A stretch of DNA of 64,000 nucleotides from Paenibacillus lentus. Lineage in GTDB: Bacteria; Bacillota; Bacilli; Paenibacillales; Paenibacillaceae. The notes under the pieces were generated by a model. It was not told the DNA's origin and did no database searches. It was given only the letters and a program-made list of their open reading frames with translations. This document shows, piece by piece, positions 8,381 through 16,067 of this stretch (the stretch's first letter is position 1; each line of letters starts with the position of its first letter). The stretch is taken from assembly GCF_003931855.1 (NCBI RefSeq), contig NZ_CP034248.1, positions 3,224,001 to 3,288,000 on the forward strand. The letters are read 5' to 3'. The translations under genes were made by a program, and so were the position numbers.

Positions 8381-9885
8381 CTCAACTTTCGCAGCTCAAA
8401 TCTCCAAACAAACCCTTAATATAGCTGGGTAAACCGGAGATCCATTCCTGTAGTTGACAAAATACAGCTGTTTTGTTCTTCTTTGTTTTCGCCTGGGACA
8501 TTTCGAGAAATAAACTCATGAGCTGCTGAAGTGCAGTCTGGTAATCTAGATCGCGGACCTCATCAGCAAAGAGGAAAAAGAGTCCTCCCAATGTTCGGTC
8601 ATCACTCGATTGGCGTCGTTCGTATTCCATCGCCAAATATCGGCTGAATACAATCGTGGTGTGGCTAATCAGCTGATCAAAGGAGCGGCCTTGGAATTCG
8701 GTTCCCAGTTTTAAGTAGCTTTTGGTGACTTTGAAAAAGGTCTCTATGCTCCAGCGCATACCGTAAATACGTACGATTTCAGTCGCATCAAGCGTCACAT
8801 CTGTACTTAAAATCGCCAGCCACTCCCGTTTTTTATTCCGGTTGCGGACAAACACAAGCTTCACGGGTAGACCGCAGGCGGTGTGTACGATGATCGAGCC
8901 TTTAATATCTTTGGCATTCGATGCAGGAAGGCTTTGAAACACCTCGCGCAGTGTCATTCGCTTGCCTTGAACTAGATAGCGTTGTTTCATTTCTTTAACC
9001 ATGCCAATCACGGGCAGACCTTGGCCAGTGAGCTCGCGAAGCAGTGGAGCTTGCGTAAACCAGCTATCCATAAGCACGTAATCAGCGGTGAATCCTCCAC
9101 GTAAGGCTCGTTCCAGCAAGGCTACGACAGCATCCGGCTTTCGAGAAAAGGCCTCCATCCGGCGTTTGTAGCCGTTACTGCGTTTGGAAAGATTCGAAGC
9201 CATTTCGCACAGACGGTTGGCTAATTTAGCGGAAGACAGCATGACAAAATCAAGCGGAGCAAAACTAAATCCGTCTGACCAGCCTAGCGTTAGCATAGTG
9301 TAACCTTTGGTGAATTTGCCTGTGGAGTGGTCAAATACACGTGCCAAGAGTTCCGCTTTTCTGCTACGATTTCGGCTGAGCACGGAATCGTCAATAATGA
9401 ACACACGTACCCGGTGGGACGAAATGAGCGATTCGAAATGGTGCACGATTCGAAGACTCAAAGCCTGCAAAAAGCGCCGCCAAGCAAAAGAAGCCTGATT
9501 CAAAAAACGGTAGATAACATCCTTGCCGGGAAGATCTGCTCCGCGATCACTTTCCAGGAGTCGAAACCAGTTTTTCCCCTCAAAGACCAAAGAGAACACG
9601 ATTTGGAAAATCGCTAGACTTGAAAGACCGAAAGATTTAGAAATACCCGCTTGTCGTAACGTTTTTCCGATGTGGAGACTGGCAAAAATTTTGGGAAAGT
9701 GAGACTGTTCAGACAGGGAATGTTGTTGTAACATAGGGTTACACACCTTTCTTGTTGGTATGGTTGATTAGACACTTCCATGATACCAAACAAGCAAGGT
9801 GTTTTTTTGTCAATACGAGTAAATCTATTGAATTCTTCTTGCGCACTCAAGGGTTTAAGTCATTTTTCTAGGTGCGAAAGTTGAG
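8381..9885 (-). mobile_element. IS4-family insertion sequence (1505 bp)
   Basis: Ends are defined by a perfect 13-bp inverted repeat, CTCAACTTTCGCA at 8381-8393 and its complement at 9873-9885, flanked by TAAGTTA duplications. It carries one transposase gene filling almost its whole length; the transposase stop codon overlaps the left repeat. A 7-bp duplication fits the ISPepr1-like branch of the IS4 family better than the IS231 branch (10-12 bp), which is an inference. All parts look intact, so it may be active. Confidence 0.92.
8382..9734 (-). CDS. IS4-family transposase
   Basis: DDE transposase of about 450 residues. The first catalytic Asp is in VFIIDDSVLSR, the second in VLMDSWFT, and the YREK signature Y-x2-R-x3-E-x6-K is exact in YGMRWSIETFFKVTK. 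The start is taken at ATG 9734, about nine bases after AAAGGTG; a GTG at 9746 in the same frame is possible but overlaps that site. No frameshift is visible. Confidence 0.93.
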   Translation of the reverse strand: MLQQHSLSEQSHFPKIFASLHIGKTLRQAGISKSFGLSSLAIFQIVFSLVFEGKNWFRLLESDRGADLPGKDVIYRFLNQASFAWRRFLQALSLRIVHHFESLISSHRVRVFIIDDSVLSRNRSRKAELLARVFDHSTGKFTKGYTMLTLGWSDGFSFAPLDFVMLSSAKLANRLCEMASNLSKRSNGYKRRMEAFSRKPDAVVALLERALRGGFTADYVLMDSWFTQAPLLRELTGQGLPVIGMVKEMKQRYLVQGKRMTLREVFQSLPASNAKDIKGSIIVHTACGLPVKLVFVRNRNKKREWLAILSTDVTLDATEIVRIYGMRWSIETFFKVTKSYLKLGTEFQGRSFDQLISHTTIVFSRYLAMEYERRQSSDDRTLGGLFFLFADEVRDLDYQTALQQLMSLFLEMSQAKTKKNKTAVFCQLQEWISGLPSYIKGLFGDLSCES

Positions 9886-10550
9886 TAAGTTATTTAGAAT
9901 CTACCACAAATCAAAAACAATCTACGAACTCTCTCACAAGCGTAACTACTATTGATGAATACAAAAATGCACCGAGGGAAAAGCAAGAAAAGATACTAGA
10001 ATATTTAAATGATCCTGAGTTTGTAAAAGTAATGTTCACAGCAATTACAACAACGACTGCAGAAGATAATAGTAAACAAACTTTCTTTAATGGTGATTTA
10101 GTTATAAGTACAAAGGCAGTTGACAACTCAACCTCTTCATCCTTAATCGGCAGAGGGATATCTCCGATGGCAGTGGGAGATACGATAATAGTTAGTAAAG
10201 GCGTCGAATCTACTGCTACAGTTCTAGGTATTGACTGGATTAAAATGAGGACTTCTCTAGAAGTGGAAATTAAAGAAATTGCAAAAGACACCAGTGTAGT
10301 TTCTAGAATTTTGAGACATTCTGCTGATGTTATTCAGAACTTTGTGCCTCTTGCGCAGATTAGTGCGAATCCTAGCACTCCATACATCACTAGTGATGGA
10401 CAGTATGCTTATTTTACTTGTATTTGGGAATTTAAAGAATCGATTTACGGGATGGTTCTTGCCTCAAAAGAATCATGGATCTGGATTAATAAGGCGCAAC
10501 AATTTGACGGGGGTATATATAATCTTTAATAATTACAGAGAGGCTGTTAT

Positions 10551-10682
10551 ATGAAGCGAACCTTAGTTGTATTAGGTATAATACTGGGAGTACTTATTAT
10601 TTTGATACTATTTGCTGTGTTTATTCTAAATATTGATTTAAAAAGTGAGATTATAGACTTGCCTAATAAAATGCCTAAATAA
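10551..10682 (+). CDS. Small single-pass membrane protein (43 aa)
   Basis: MKRTLVVLGIILGVLIILIL begins a protein that is almost entirely one transmembrane helix, followed by a short polar tail ending PNKMPK. ATG 10551 has GAGAGG upstream at good spacing. It follows the IS-split secreted-protein gene by 21 bp and probably formed a two-gene operon with it. Function unknown; small hydrophobic partners are common next to secreted toxins or adhesins, but nothing here proves either. Confidence 0.55.
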   Translation: MKRTLVVLGIILGVLIILILFAVFILNIDLKSEIIDLPNKMPK

Positions 10683-10757
10683 CGTTTTCTTAATAGGTGT
10701 ATAAAAATGAAACTCAGTAAGACTAGTAAAATTGATACTGCATATTTTACGAATTCT

Positions 10758-10812
10758 GACCCTAAAATGAACACAACTTGAACGTAATTTGACCCTAAGT
10801 TGTGCACCATGT
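10758..10812. repeat. Direct repeat resembling an IS end fragment; rest of 10683-11237 has no gene
   Basis: GACCCTAA followed by a TG..CAC pattern occurs at 10758 and again at 10791 (33 bp apart). Spaced direct repeats of this type occur at the ends of IS21-like elements, so this may be a leftover terminus. No transposase piece adjoins it. In the remainder of 10683-11237 I see no supported gene. Confidence 0.25.
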
Positions 10813-11237
10813 GACGGATTTTCCGTGATAATATGTAAGCATAGAAATAGGCGGGAATGACACGCACGGCTGTATGAATGTGGCGATGAACCGGGGCGTA
10901 ACTCTTCCTGCCTCTTCTATTATCAAAATAATCTGTAATTAACAGGAATCCAGAGCAAAGGGATTAATAGTTCGGGGAAATCCATAAATTCAGTTTTGAC
11001 TTCATTTTCCGCAGCTCATTAAAATGGTCTTGCCATACGTATCCAGTTACTAAGTACGTATGCTTTATAGCAAAGAGCGCAGCAATTTTGCGGCGGCCGG
11101 GTACGGACGCAAGATTTAACGGATCTCTTTGGCAACAATTACATAAATAATTCGAAGTCGTTCCTTCCTGGAGCGGCTTTTTTATTTTGTCGAACGGAGC
11201 GTGATGGATCGTAAAGATTCTCAAATGGTTTGTTAAG

Positions 11238-11432
11238 GTGACATTCGGTAGATCGGAACAGCCGAGAAATAGAGGTGAACGAAGACATGGCGGGAAACGT
11301 AATAAGCTGCGCCGACCGCGATCGGAGCCAAGGCAGTCTAAGAAGTGCAAATGGTGTATTTGGGGATCGTGGACAGGTACAAAGCAATTTTGCAGCAAGC
11401 ACCGATGTGTTAAGAAGGGAAATCCCTCCTGA
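11238..11432 (+). CDS. Small cysteine-rich basic protein, probable phage gene
   Basis: A 64-residue frame from GTG 11238, very basic in the first half and carrying CKWCIWGSWTGTKQFCSKHR followed by C. This gives CxxC-x12-CxxxxC, a possible treble-clef or zinc-ribbon metal site. The start is uncertain because the ribosome site is weak; an overlapping frame from ATG 11287 with a better site encodes a far less protein-like sequence. Small zinc-finger-like proteins of this form are frequent in phage genomes. It touches the next gene's long frame at 11432. Confidence 0.4.
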   Translation: MTFGRSEQPRNRGERRHGGKRNKLRRPRSEPRQSKKCKWCIWGSWTGTKQFCSKHRCVKKGNPS

Positions 11433-11464
11433 TGTCGAATTTTGAAAATAGGAGGGAAATTGAG

Positions 11465-11980
11465 ATGTTTGATGTGGTCGCAAATTTGAGAGAATTAAAG
11501 GATCTGAGTATTTCAAAGGTTCTAATTTTCACTTCTTTTGTATTGCTGGTGTTAACTTATATCAGGAAGAACATGCCTGAAATAAATAACGAATTTTTAG
11601 ATACACTGGCACTCTTCTCAAAAAAAATAGGATATGAAGAATGGAAGTCACTTTTTTCGATAATTCAGATAATCAGTGCAGGACTCGTTTTAGTGCTGTT
11701 TATTGTTTATATTCTATGTTTGTTTCTTTATGCAATTTATTGGGGAAAACAGGATAATGCTCCGAATCTAAGGATCCAAAGAAGACAGTGGGTTCAAAAC
11801 AAAATTCCGGTCTATACAATGTTGTCTTGCGCGTTTTATTTAAATTTAATAGGGTATTACTATGTATTAGAAATAGATATCATTAATTATTATGTACCAC
11901 TTACTATTTCCCTACTTGTGTTGATGACTGGCTTAATTGCTATTTTTGGGAAATATGCTATTCAAAACTATGATCATTAA
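11465..11980 (+). CDS. Predicted four-helix membrane protein, unknown function
   Basis: The protein of about 171 residues has four strongly hydrophobic stretches, near residues 17-34, 72-96, 117-137 and 141-160. The loop after helix 2 is basic (IQRRQWVQNK). The start ATG 11465 follows GGAGGG at eight bases; the frame also allows ATG 11432. No family is recognised. The gene is AT-rich, complete, followed at once by an intrinsic terminator, and lies among dead phage genes, so it looks like accessory cargo with its own expression. Membrane cargo of this type in prophages includes exclusion proteins and holin-like proteins, which is only a suggestion. Confidence 0.6.
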   Translation: MFDVVANLRELKDLSISKVLIFTSFVLLVLTYIRKNMPEINNEFLDTLALFSKKIGYEEWKSLFSIIQIISAGLVLVLFIVYILCLFLYAIYWGKQDNAPNLRIQRRQWVQNKIPVYTMLSCAFYLNLIGYYYVLEIDIINYYVPLTISLLVLMTGLIAIFGKYAIQNYDH

Positions 11981-11981
11981 C

Positions 11982-12010
11982 AGCACCTTAATAGGTGCTT
12001 TTTCTTTTCC
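11982..12010 (+). terminator. Intrinsic terminator of the membrane-protein gene
   Basis: Stem AGCACCT / AGGTGCT (11982-11988 and 11993-11999) with a four-base loop, followed by a T-rich tail TTTTTCTTTT. It begins two bases after the stop codon. Confidence 0.8.
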
Positions 12011-12225
12011 ACATACGCCGTGATTCAAGCCTGATTTTAAACACATATGTTCTGGATGTCCATTTATAGCTGAAATATCATAGAAGGGCAGGGAGGGGCA
12101 ACAGTGAAGCCGTTCGCCCCTATTTCGCTTGCCCGTATACAGGAATCCAACTCAACACAATAACTGCAAGGGAAAGCTTGTCTTTTGTCGAATTATAGAT
12201 TAATAACGAAAGGGAGGTAAGGGCA

Positions 12226-12777
12226 TTGAATGATGAACAAAGAGCCATTGAAGCAGTATTAAACTTCTTAAATGATGACACTAAAAAATTTCTTTTGGTA
12301 AGAGGCTATGATGAAGACGCCAAATTAAGAGTTGTTTTATCTTGTTTGAATAAAACATTTGAAAGAGGAATCATCAGAACTTCTTCTATGTCAGAAATAT
12401 CTTTCCTTATTAACCGAGCCTTTAAGAAAAACCATCTACCGACTACAATAAAGTCCACATCTACATATGATCTAGGTAGGATGACAGTTGTTATAAACAG
12501 TTATGCTACTTCTACCAAAAATAATCCTACAGGCAACGATAATTGTTTTACTGTCTTCTTCCCTGTTCAAACAGTGTTGAATAATCCTAAACGATATAAA
12601 ATTTTTCTTGAAGATCTTGCACATACAAATTCAAGAAAAGTAATACTGATTACCACGAATGAGTGGAGTATTGACGAGTGGGATATTGAGAAGCAAGTTG
12701 ATGAAGTGTATTTTTATAGCATAGAAGAAGATAACCCACAGGTAATGAAGAATTTAAGAAATAATGGAGTGATTTGA
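12226..12777 (+). CDS. Hypothetical cytosolic protein (183 aa), probable cargo gene
   Basis: TTG start at 12226 with GGGAGG upstream; 183 residues, no signal peptide or membrane helix. The N-terminal half contains KKFLLVRGYDEDAKLRVVL, which in outline resembles the first strand and helix of a nucleotide-binding fold but lacks a Walker lysine motif. A later strand VILITTNEWSIDEWDIE and acidic tail VDEVYFYSIEEDNPQ suggest an alternating alpha/beta protein. I do not recognise a named family. The gene is AT-rich, complete, isolated, and ends in its own terminator. Confidence 0.6.
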   Translation: MNDEQRAIEAVLNFLNDDTKKFLLVRGYDEDAKLRVVLSCLNKTFERGIIRTSSMSEISFLINRAFKKNHLPTTIKSTSTYDLGRMTVVINSYATSTKNNPTGNDNCFTVFFPVQTVLNNPKRYKIFLEDLAHTNSRKVILITTNEWSIDEWDIEKQVDEVYFYSIEEDNPQVMKNLRNNGVI

Positions 12778-12783
12778 TATTCA

Positions 12784-12813
12784 AGCACCCAGCACCTGTG
12801 GGTGCTTTTTCTT
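12784..12813 (+). terminator. Intrinsic terminator
   Basis: Stem AGCACCCA / TGGGTGCT (12784-12791 and 12799-12806) with a T-tail, six bases after the preceding stop codon. The next ribosome site (GGAAGGAG) starts almost immediately after it. Confidence 0.8.
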
Positions 12814-12829
12814 TGGAAGGAGTGATCGG

Positions 12830-14101
12830 ATGAACATCAAGACTACACCAATCAACCGTGTCAGCGCAGCGGTATACAACCCGCGAATCGACTTACAGCC
12901 CGGCGATCTGGAGTATGAGAAGCTGCGGCGGAGCATAGAAGAATTCGGTTATGTCGAACCCATAGTATGGAACGAGCGAACAGGGAACATGGTCGGTGGC
13001 CATCAGCGATATAAGATACTGGTCAACGAACTTGGCCAGACCGAGGTGGCTGTTTCCGTCGTGGATACGATCAGCAGGATCGGCTGCTTAACCTGGCATT
13101 GAACAAGGTGTCAGGCGGCTGGGGATGACCGAGCACTTGCACGATAGCTCTTGGAGTTACAGGAGTCCGGGGCGGACTTGGATCTGTCGGGGTTTGGTCA
13201 GGACGAAATAGGAGATCTGATTGTAGCATTGCCATACGTTCCAGACGTAGATCCCCCGGTGGTTGAGCATGATTTCGACGTAGGCAAGGCGCTCGAGCAA
13301 ATCGATGAGCCTGAGATGCAGCGCGGGGATGTTTGGCAGCTTGGCCCGCATTTGCTGATGTGTGGTGATGCAACGAATCCGGAAGACATGGCCAGGCTGA
13401 TGGGTGATGCCAAGGCAGCGTTGGTCGTCTCTGACCCTCCGTATAATGTAGCTGTTGAGAGTGACTCTGCTCGATTAGCAGAAGCCGGCACCAACTCCAT
13501 AATGAACGATGACATGCCCGCAGAGGAATTTGCGGGTTTTTTGAATGCCGTTTTTCAAAGGTATTCTGAGATCATGGTGCCAACATCGGCAATTCACTCA
13601 CCTTCCTATCAGCGGGAGTTTGAGAATGCTATGAACGCAGCCGGCATCGTTGTTAGGAGTCAATGCGTGTAGGTCAAAAATGCTGCATCGTTCGGATGGT
13701 CGCAGTATCGCTGGCAGCACGAACCGGTCTTTAATGGGCATTTGAAAGGAAAGGCGCCAGCTTGGTACGGCGACCGCCGGCAGTCGACCGTATGGCGTTC
13801 GGGTTTGCTCGTTGATGAGCCGGAGCCATCGACAGTGTGGGAGGTATCTCGCGGGGATGTCAGCAAGTACGTTCATCTCACACAGAAGCCATTGGAGTTG
13901 CTGGCTATATCGATCAGGAACAGCAGCCAGAATGGAGACATAGTTGTCGATTTCTTCGGAGAAGCGGCTCTACACTGATGGCATGTGATCAACTTGGTCG
14001 AGTCTGTCGGACGATGGAGTTGGATCCAAAGTTTTGTGATGTTATCAAGAAACGGCATCAATATATGACGGGTATTGAACCAATGTTACTTCATCGGAAG
14101 G
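12830..14101 (+). pseudogene. Phage ParB-domain / adenine-specific DNA methyltransferase, multiply frameshifted
   Basis: The first 80 residues are a ParB/sulfiredoxin-like domain (IEEFGYVEPIVWN, then VGGHQRYK). Reading then needs a frameshift near 13077 (LLNLALNKVSGGW), another near 13125, and passes an in-frame TAG before LLELQESGADLDLSGFG. Further on come methyltransferase motif IV DPPYNVAVE (near 13434) and, after a TAG at 13670 and another frameshift near 13960, the SAM-site motif (VVDFF, then RSGSTLMACDQL). Motif order, catalytic DPPY before the SAM site, is that of beta-class amino-methyltransferases. The gene family is common just upstream of small-terminase genes in phages. At least five lesions make it inactive. 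Homology fades near 14100, where the DNA becomes AT-rich. Confidence 0.85.
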
Positions 14102-14200
14102 AAATTGATTTTCATATTTTCATTATCAGATCTATGCATGTATTAGAAATATCTCCGATATGCTATTCTTTTATAAGGCCTATATATGGAGGGGCGAGAG

Positions 14201-15052
14201 ATGTTAAGAGAAGAACTTGATCGATTGTACACTGATTATGAAGAGGAAGATCTGAAAAAAATACAATTAAGCAAATGTATAAGTTATGGCGATTTAGTGA
14301 TGAAAGGAATTATACGAGATAACGATAAATTCGCAAATACTGAAGTAATTGTCCTATCTCTCTACAGAAACGTATTGGAACTACTTGATGGTTTATATCT
14401 ACTAGTGGATCACAACTCTAAAAGCAGTTCCATAGTGGTTCTTAGAAGTTTATTTGAAGCCAGTGCTAACTTTAGCTATCTTCTAATTGATCATGCAAAG
14501 ATTGAAGAACGGGCCAATTTTTATTATGTCGGCTTTGCGATGGAAGAGATAAAAGCTTGTAAAAAAACACTCTCGCTTGATAGAAAAGGAATTCTCTCTG
14601 CAGAAAAGCTACAAAAGAAAATAGATGATCATAATAAAAATTTAAATGGTTATCAACAAAAGAATTATAACGAGTGGAAAAGGCAAAAAAATAAGCTTGT
14701 TAAAATAAGAAATAATTCGGATGTCCATTCAAATTGGTATTCAGTTTTCAATGGACCACGTTCTCTTAAGCAACTATCAGAGAGAGTGAATTTGAAAGAT
14801 GTTTATGATTTGATTTATTCTAATTTTTCTTTAGAAGCACATGGATTCGTTTCTTTAGATGGGATTAGGTTAATAGAAGACGGAGGAGTTCAGTTTCAAC
14901 CTCTTAGATCTATAGATACATTACAAATGCCAATTTATTTAGGGACGAGGCTTTTCTCGATGTGCACAGCTTACTTACTAAAAACATATTTAAAAGATCA
15001 ATTGGAGGACTTTAATATTTTCTTTGATGAAATAACAAAATACTTTGATTGA
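14201..15052 (+). CDS. DUF5677-like helical protein, probable cargo gene
   Basis: About 283 residues, almost all helical. The core LYRNVLELLDGLYLLVDHNS followed by SIVVLRSLFEASANFSYLL matches the pattern of DUF5677 proteins, whose molecular role is not established. The start ATG 14201 is preceded by GGAGGGG; an earlier ATG (14186) lies upstream of that site. It is AT-rich, intact, and has its own terminator. A HEPN-like helical fold is thinkable, since RNNSDVHSNW lies in the helical middle and resembles a degenerate Rx4-6H, but that is weak. It replaced phage sequence between the methyltransferase and terminase genes. Confidence 0.65.
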   Translation: MLREELDRLYTDYEEEDLKKIQLSKCISYGDLVMKGIIRDNDKFANTEVIVLSLYRNVLELLDGLYLLVDHNSKSSSIVVLRSLFEASANFSYLLIDHAKIEERANFYYVGFAMEEIKACKKTLSLDRKGILSAEKLQKKIDDHNKNLNGYQQKNYNEWKRQKNKLVKIRNNSDVHSNWYSVFNGPRSLKQLSERVNLKDVYDLIYSNFSLEAHGFVSLDGIRLIEDGGVQFQPLRSIDTLQMPIYLGTRLFSMCTAYLLKTYLKDQLEDFNIFFDEITKYFD

Positions 15053-15075
15053 TATTTAATCCTTTGGGTTTGTTT

Positions 15076-15105
15076 AACCGCCTGTAATTAGGCGGTTTTC
15101 TTTTC
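15076..15105 (+). terminator. Intrinsic terminator of the DUF5677-like gene
   Basis: Stem AACCGCCT / AGGCGGTT (15076-15083 and 15090-15097), six-base loop, then TTTTCTTTT. Confidence 0.85.
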
Positions 15106-15107
15106 CC

Positions 15108-15139
15108 AAAATTAAAAGGAAGACGCGCTAACGTCTTCC
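15108..15139 (-). terminator. Probable leftward terminator
   Basis: On the minus strand GGAAGACG-TTAGCG-CGTCTTCC is followed by TTTTAATTTT (15139 down to 15108). It would stop transcripts leaving the IS21 transposase genes leftwards and sits back to back with the plus-strand terminator before it. Confidence 0.55.
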
Positions 15140-15164
15140 CATTCACCCAGGGTATCCCCCGGCT

Positions 15165-15212
15165 GAGATAGCGGCCCGCCACGCGTGGCATTTTGCTGAT
15201 ATCCGCTATCTC
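15165..15212. repeat. Nested inverted repeat
   Basis: Outer arms GAGATAGCGG (15165-15174) and CCGCTATCTC (15203-15212) enclose a perfect 12-bp palindrome GCCACGCGTGGC (15178-15189). Together they could form a branched hairpin in RNA or a cruciform. It lies just upstream of the ribosome site of the IS21-interrupted phage gene. Confidence 0.5.
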
Positions 15213-15340
15213 GACACCATTCTACACGGAAGCCGAGGGGAACATCAATGGGAACACATGTAGATAATAAGTGTGTTTTGCAAGTAGAAAATGCTTAGTT
15301 TTGCAGCCAAAAGTGCTAAACCCACTTGCCAGCATCAAAG

Positions 15341-16066
15341 TTACATAGGAATTCGTTCCATTGCTTGCTTGAAGCGGAAGCTCTCACCTGTGAAGGAAAG
15401 AATATGAGCATGGTGCACCAGACGATCGACGAGTGCTGACGTGAGTTTGGTATCGCCGAATATCGATGTCCATTGACCAAACTCTAAGTTAGATGTAACG
15501 ATCACACTCTTTTGTTCATAGCAATCCGCTATCACGTTAAATAATAGTTCAGAACCGGTTTGGTTGAATGGGACGTAACCAACCTCATCAAGAATGAGCA
15601 AGTCAACTTTTCTCAACTTATCTCGAAATCGGTTAAGTGTTCCCGTCGTAAATTTCTCCTGAAGCATGGCAACTAAATCGGAGGCTCGGTAGAACTGCAC
15701 CGCATTGCCACGGCGACAAGCCTCCACACCCAATGCCGTTGCCATATGCGTCTTGCCTGTGCCTACGGCACCCATTAAGAGTAAATTCTCCTTGCGCTCT
15801 AACCATTCCAATCCCTGAATTTTCTCTGGACTGCTGCCGTTCGGAAAAGTGATATGGTCATAGGCATACCCCTCAAAGGTCTTAATATGCGGAAATCCTG
15901 CCTGCTGGACGAGCTTTCCCAGCTTGGCACGGCGGCGTCCGTCCAGTTCCGCACTTAGAATCTGTTCCACAATGCTTCGAATCTCTTCATTTTGTTGAAG
16001 CGATACATAGTCCATGACATGGGCCAATCGTAGCTGCCGACATAAATTGGCTAATTCTGTTGGCAT
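15341..16066 (-). CDS. istB: IS21-family helper ATPase IstB
   Basis: 241-residue DnaC-like AAA+ protein that activates the IstA transposase and chooses the target. Walker A GAVGTGKTHMA and Walker B LLILDEVGYV are intact, followed by the conserved sensor segment VIVTSNLEFGQW. The length is normal. It starts one base after the istA stop codon, so the two are co-translated. Confidence 0.95.
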   Translation of the reverse strand: MPTELANLCRQLRLAHVMDYVSLQQNEEIRSIVEQILSAELDGRRRAKLGKLVQQAGFPHIKTFEGYAYDHITFPNGSSPEKIQGLEWLERKENLLLMGAVGTGKTHMATALGVEACRRGNAVQFYRASDLVAMLQEKFTTGTLNRFRDKLRKVDLLILDEVGYVPFNQTGSELLFNVIADCYEQKSVIVTSNLEFGQWTSIFGDTKLTSALVDRLVHHAHILSFTGESFRFKQAMERIPM

Positions 16067-16067
16067 G

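Larger units (their letters stand above)
8262..10529 (+). pseudogene. Secreted protein of unknown function, split by an IS4-family element
   Basis: The gene starts at ATG 8262 after a G-rich ribosome site and encodes a typical signal peptide (MKKVCSVLMSFVLMLVLIPN, then SADS) until the IS at 8381. Joining 8262-8380 directly to 9893-10529, that is removing the IS and one copy of its 7-bp target duplication, restores a single uninterrupted frame of 251 residues ending at TAA 10527. The mature part is Ser/Thr-rich, contains TTIDEYKNAPREKQEKILEY, and ends in a tryptophan/aromatic-rich segment (ESWIWINKAQQF). No known domain is recognised. A 43-residue membrane peptide gene follows 21 bp downstream and is probably a partner. 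As it stands only a truncated, signal-peptide-bearing product would be made. Confidence 0.8.

Noticed and set aside
11139..11516. Overlapping minus-strand frames of 125-144 codons
   Set aside because: No ribosome site and no protein-like composition; they overlap better-supported plus-strand genes.
12100..12162. GTG-started 19-codon peptide (ribosome site GGAGGGG) before the 12226 gene
   Set aside because: Too short and with no recognisable pattern to support as a gene.
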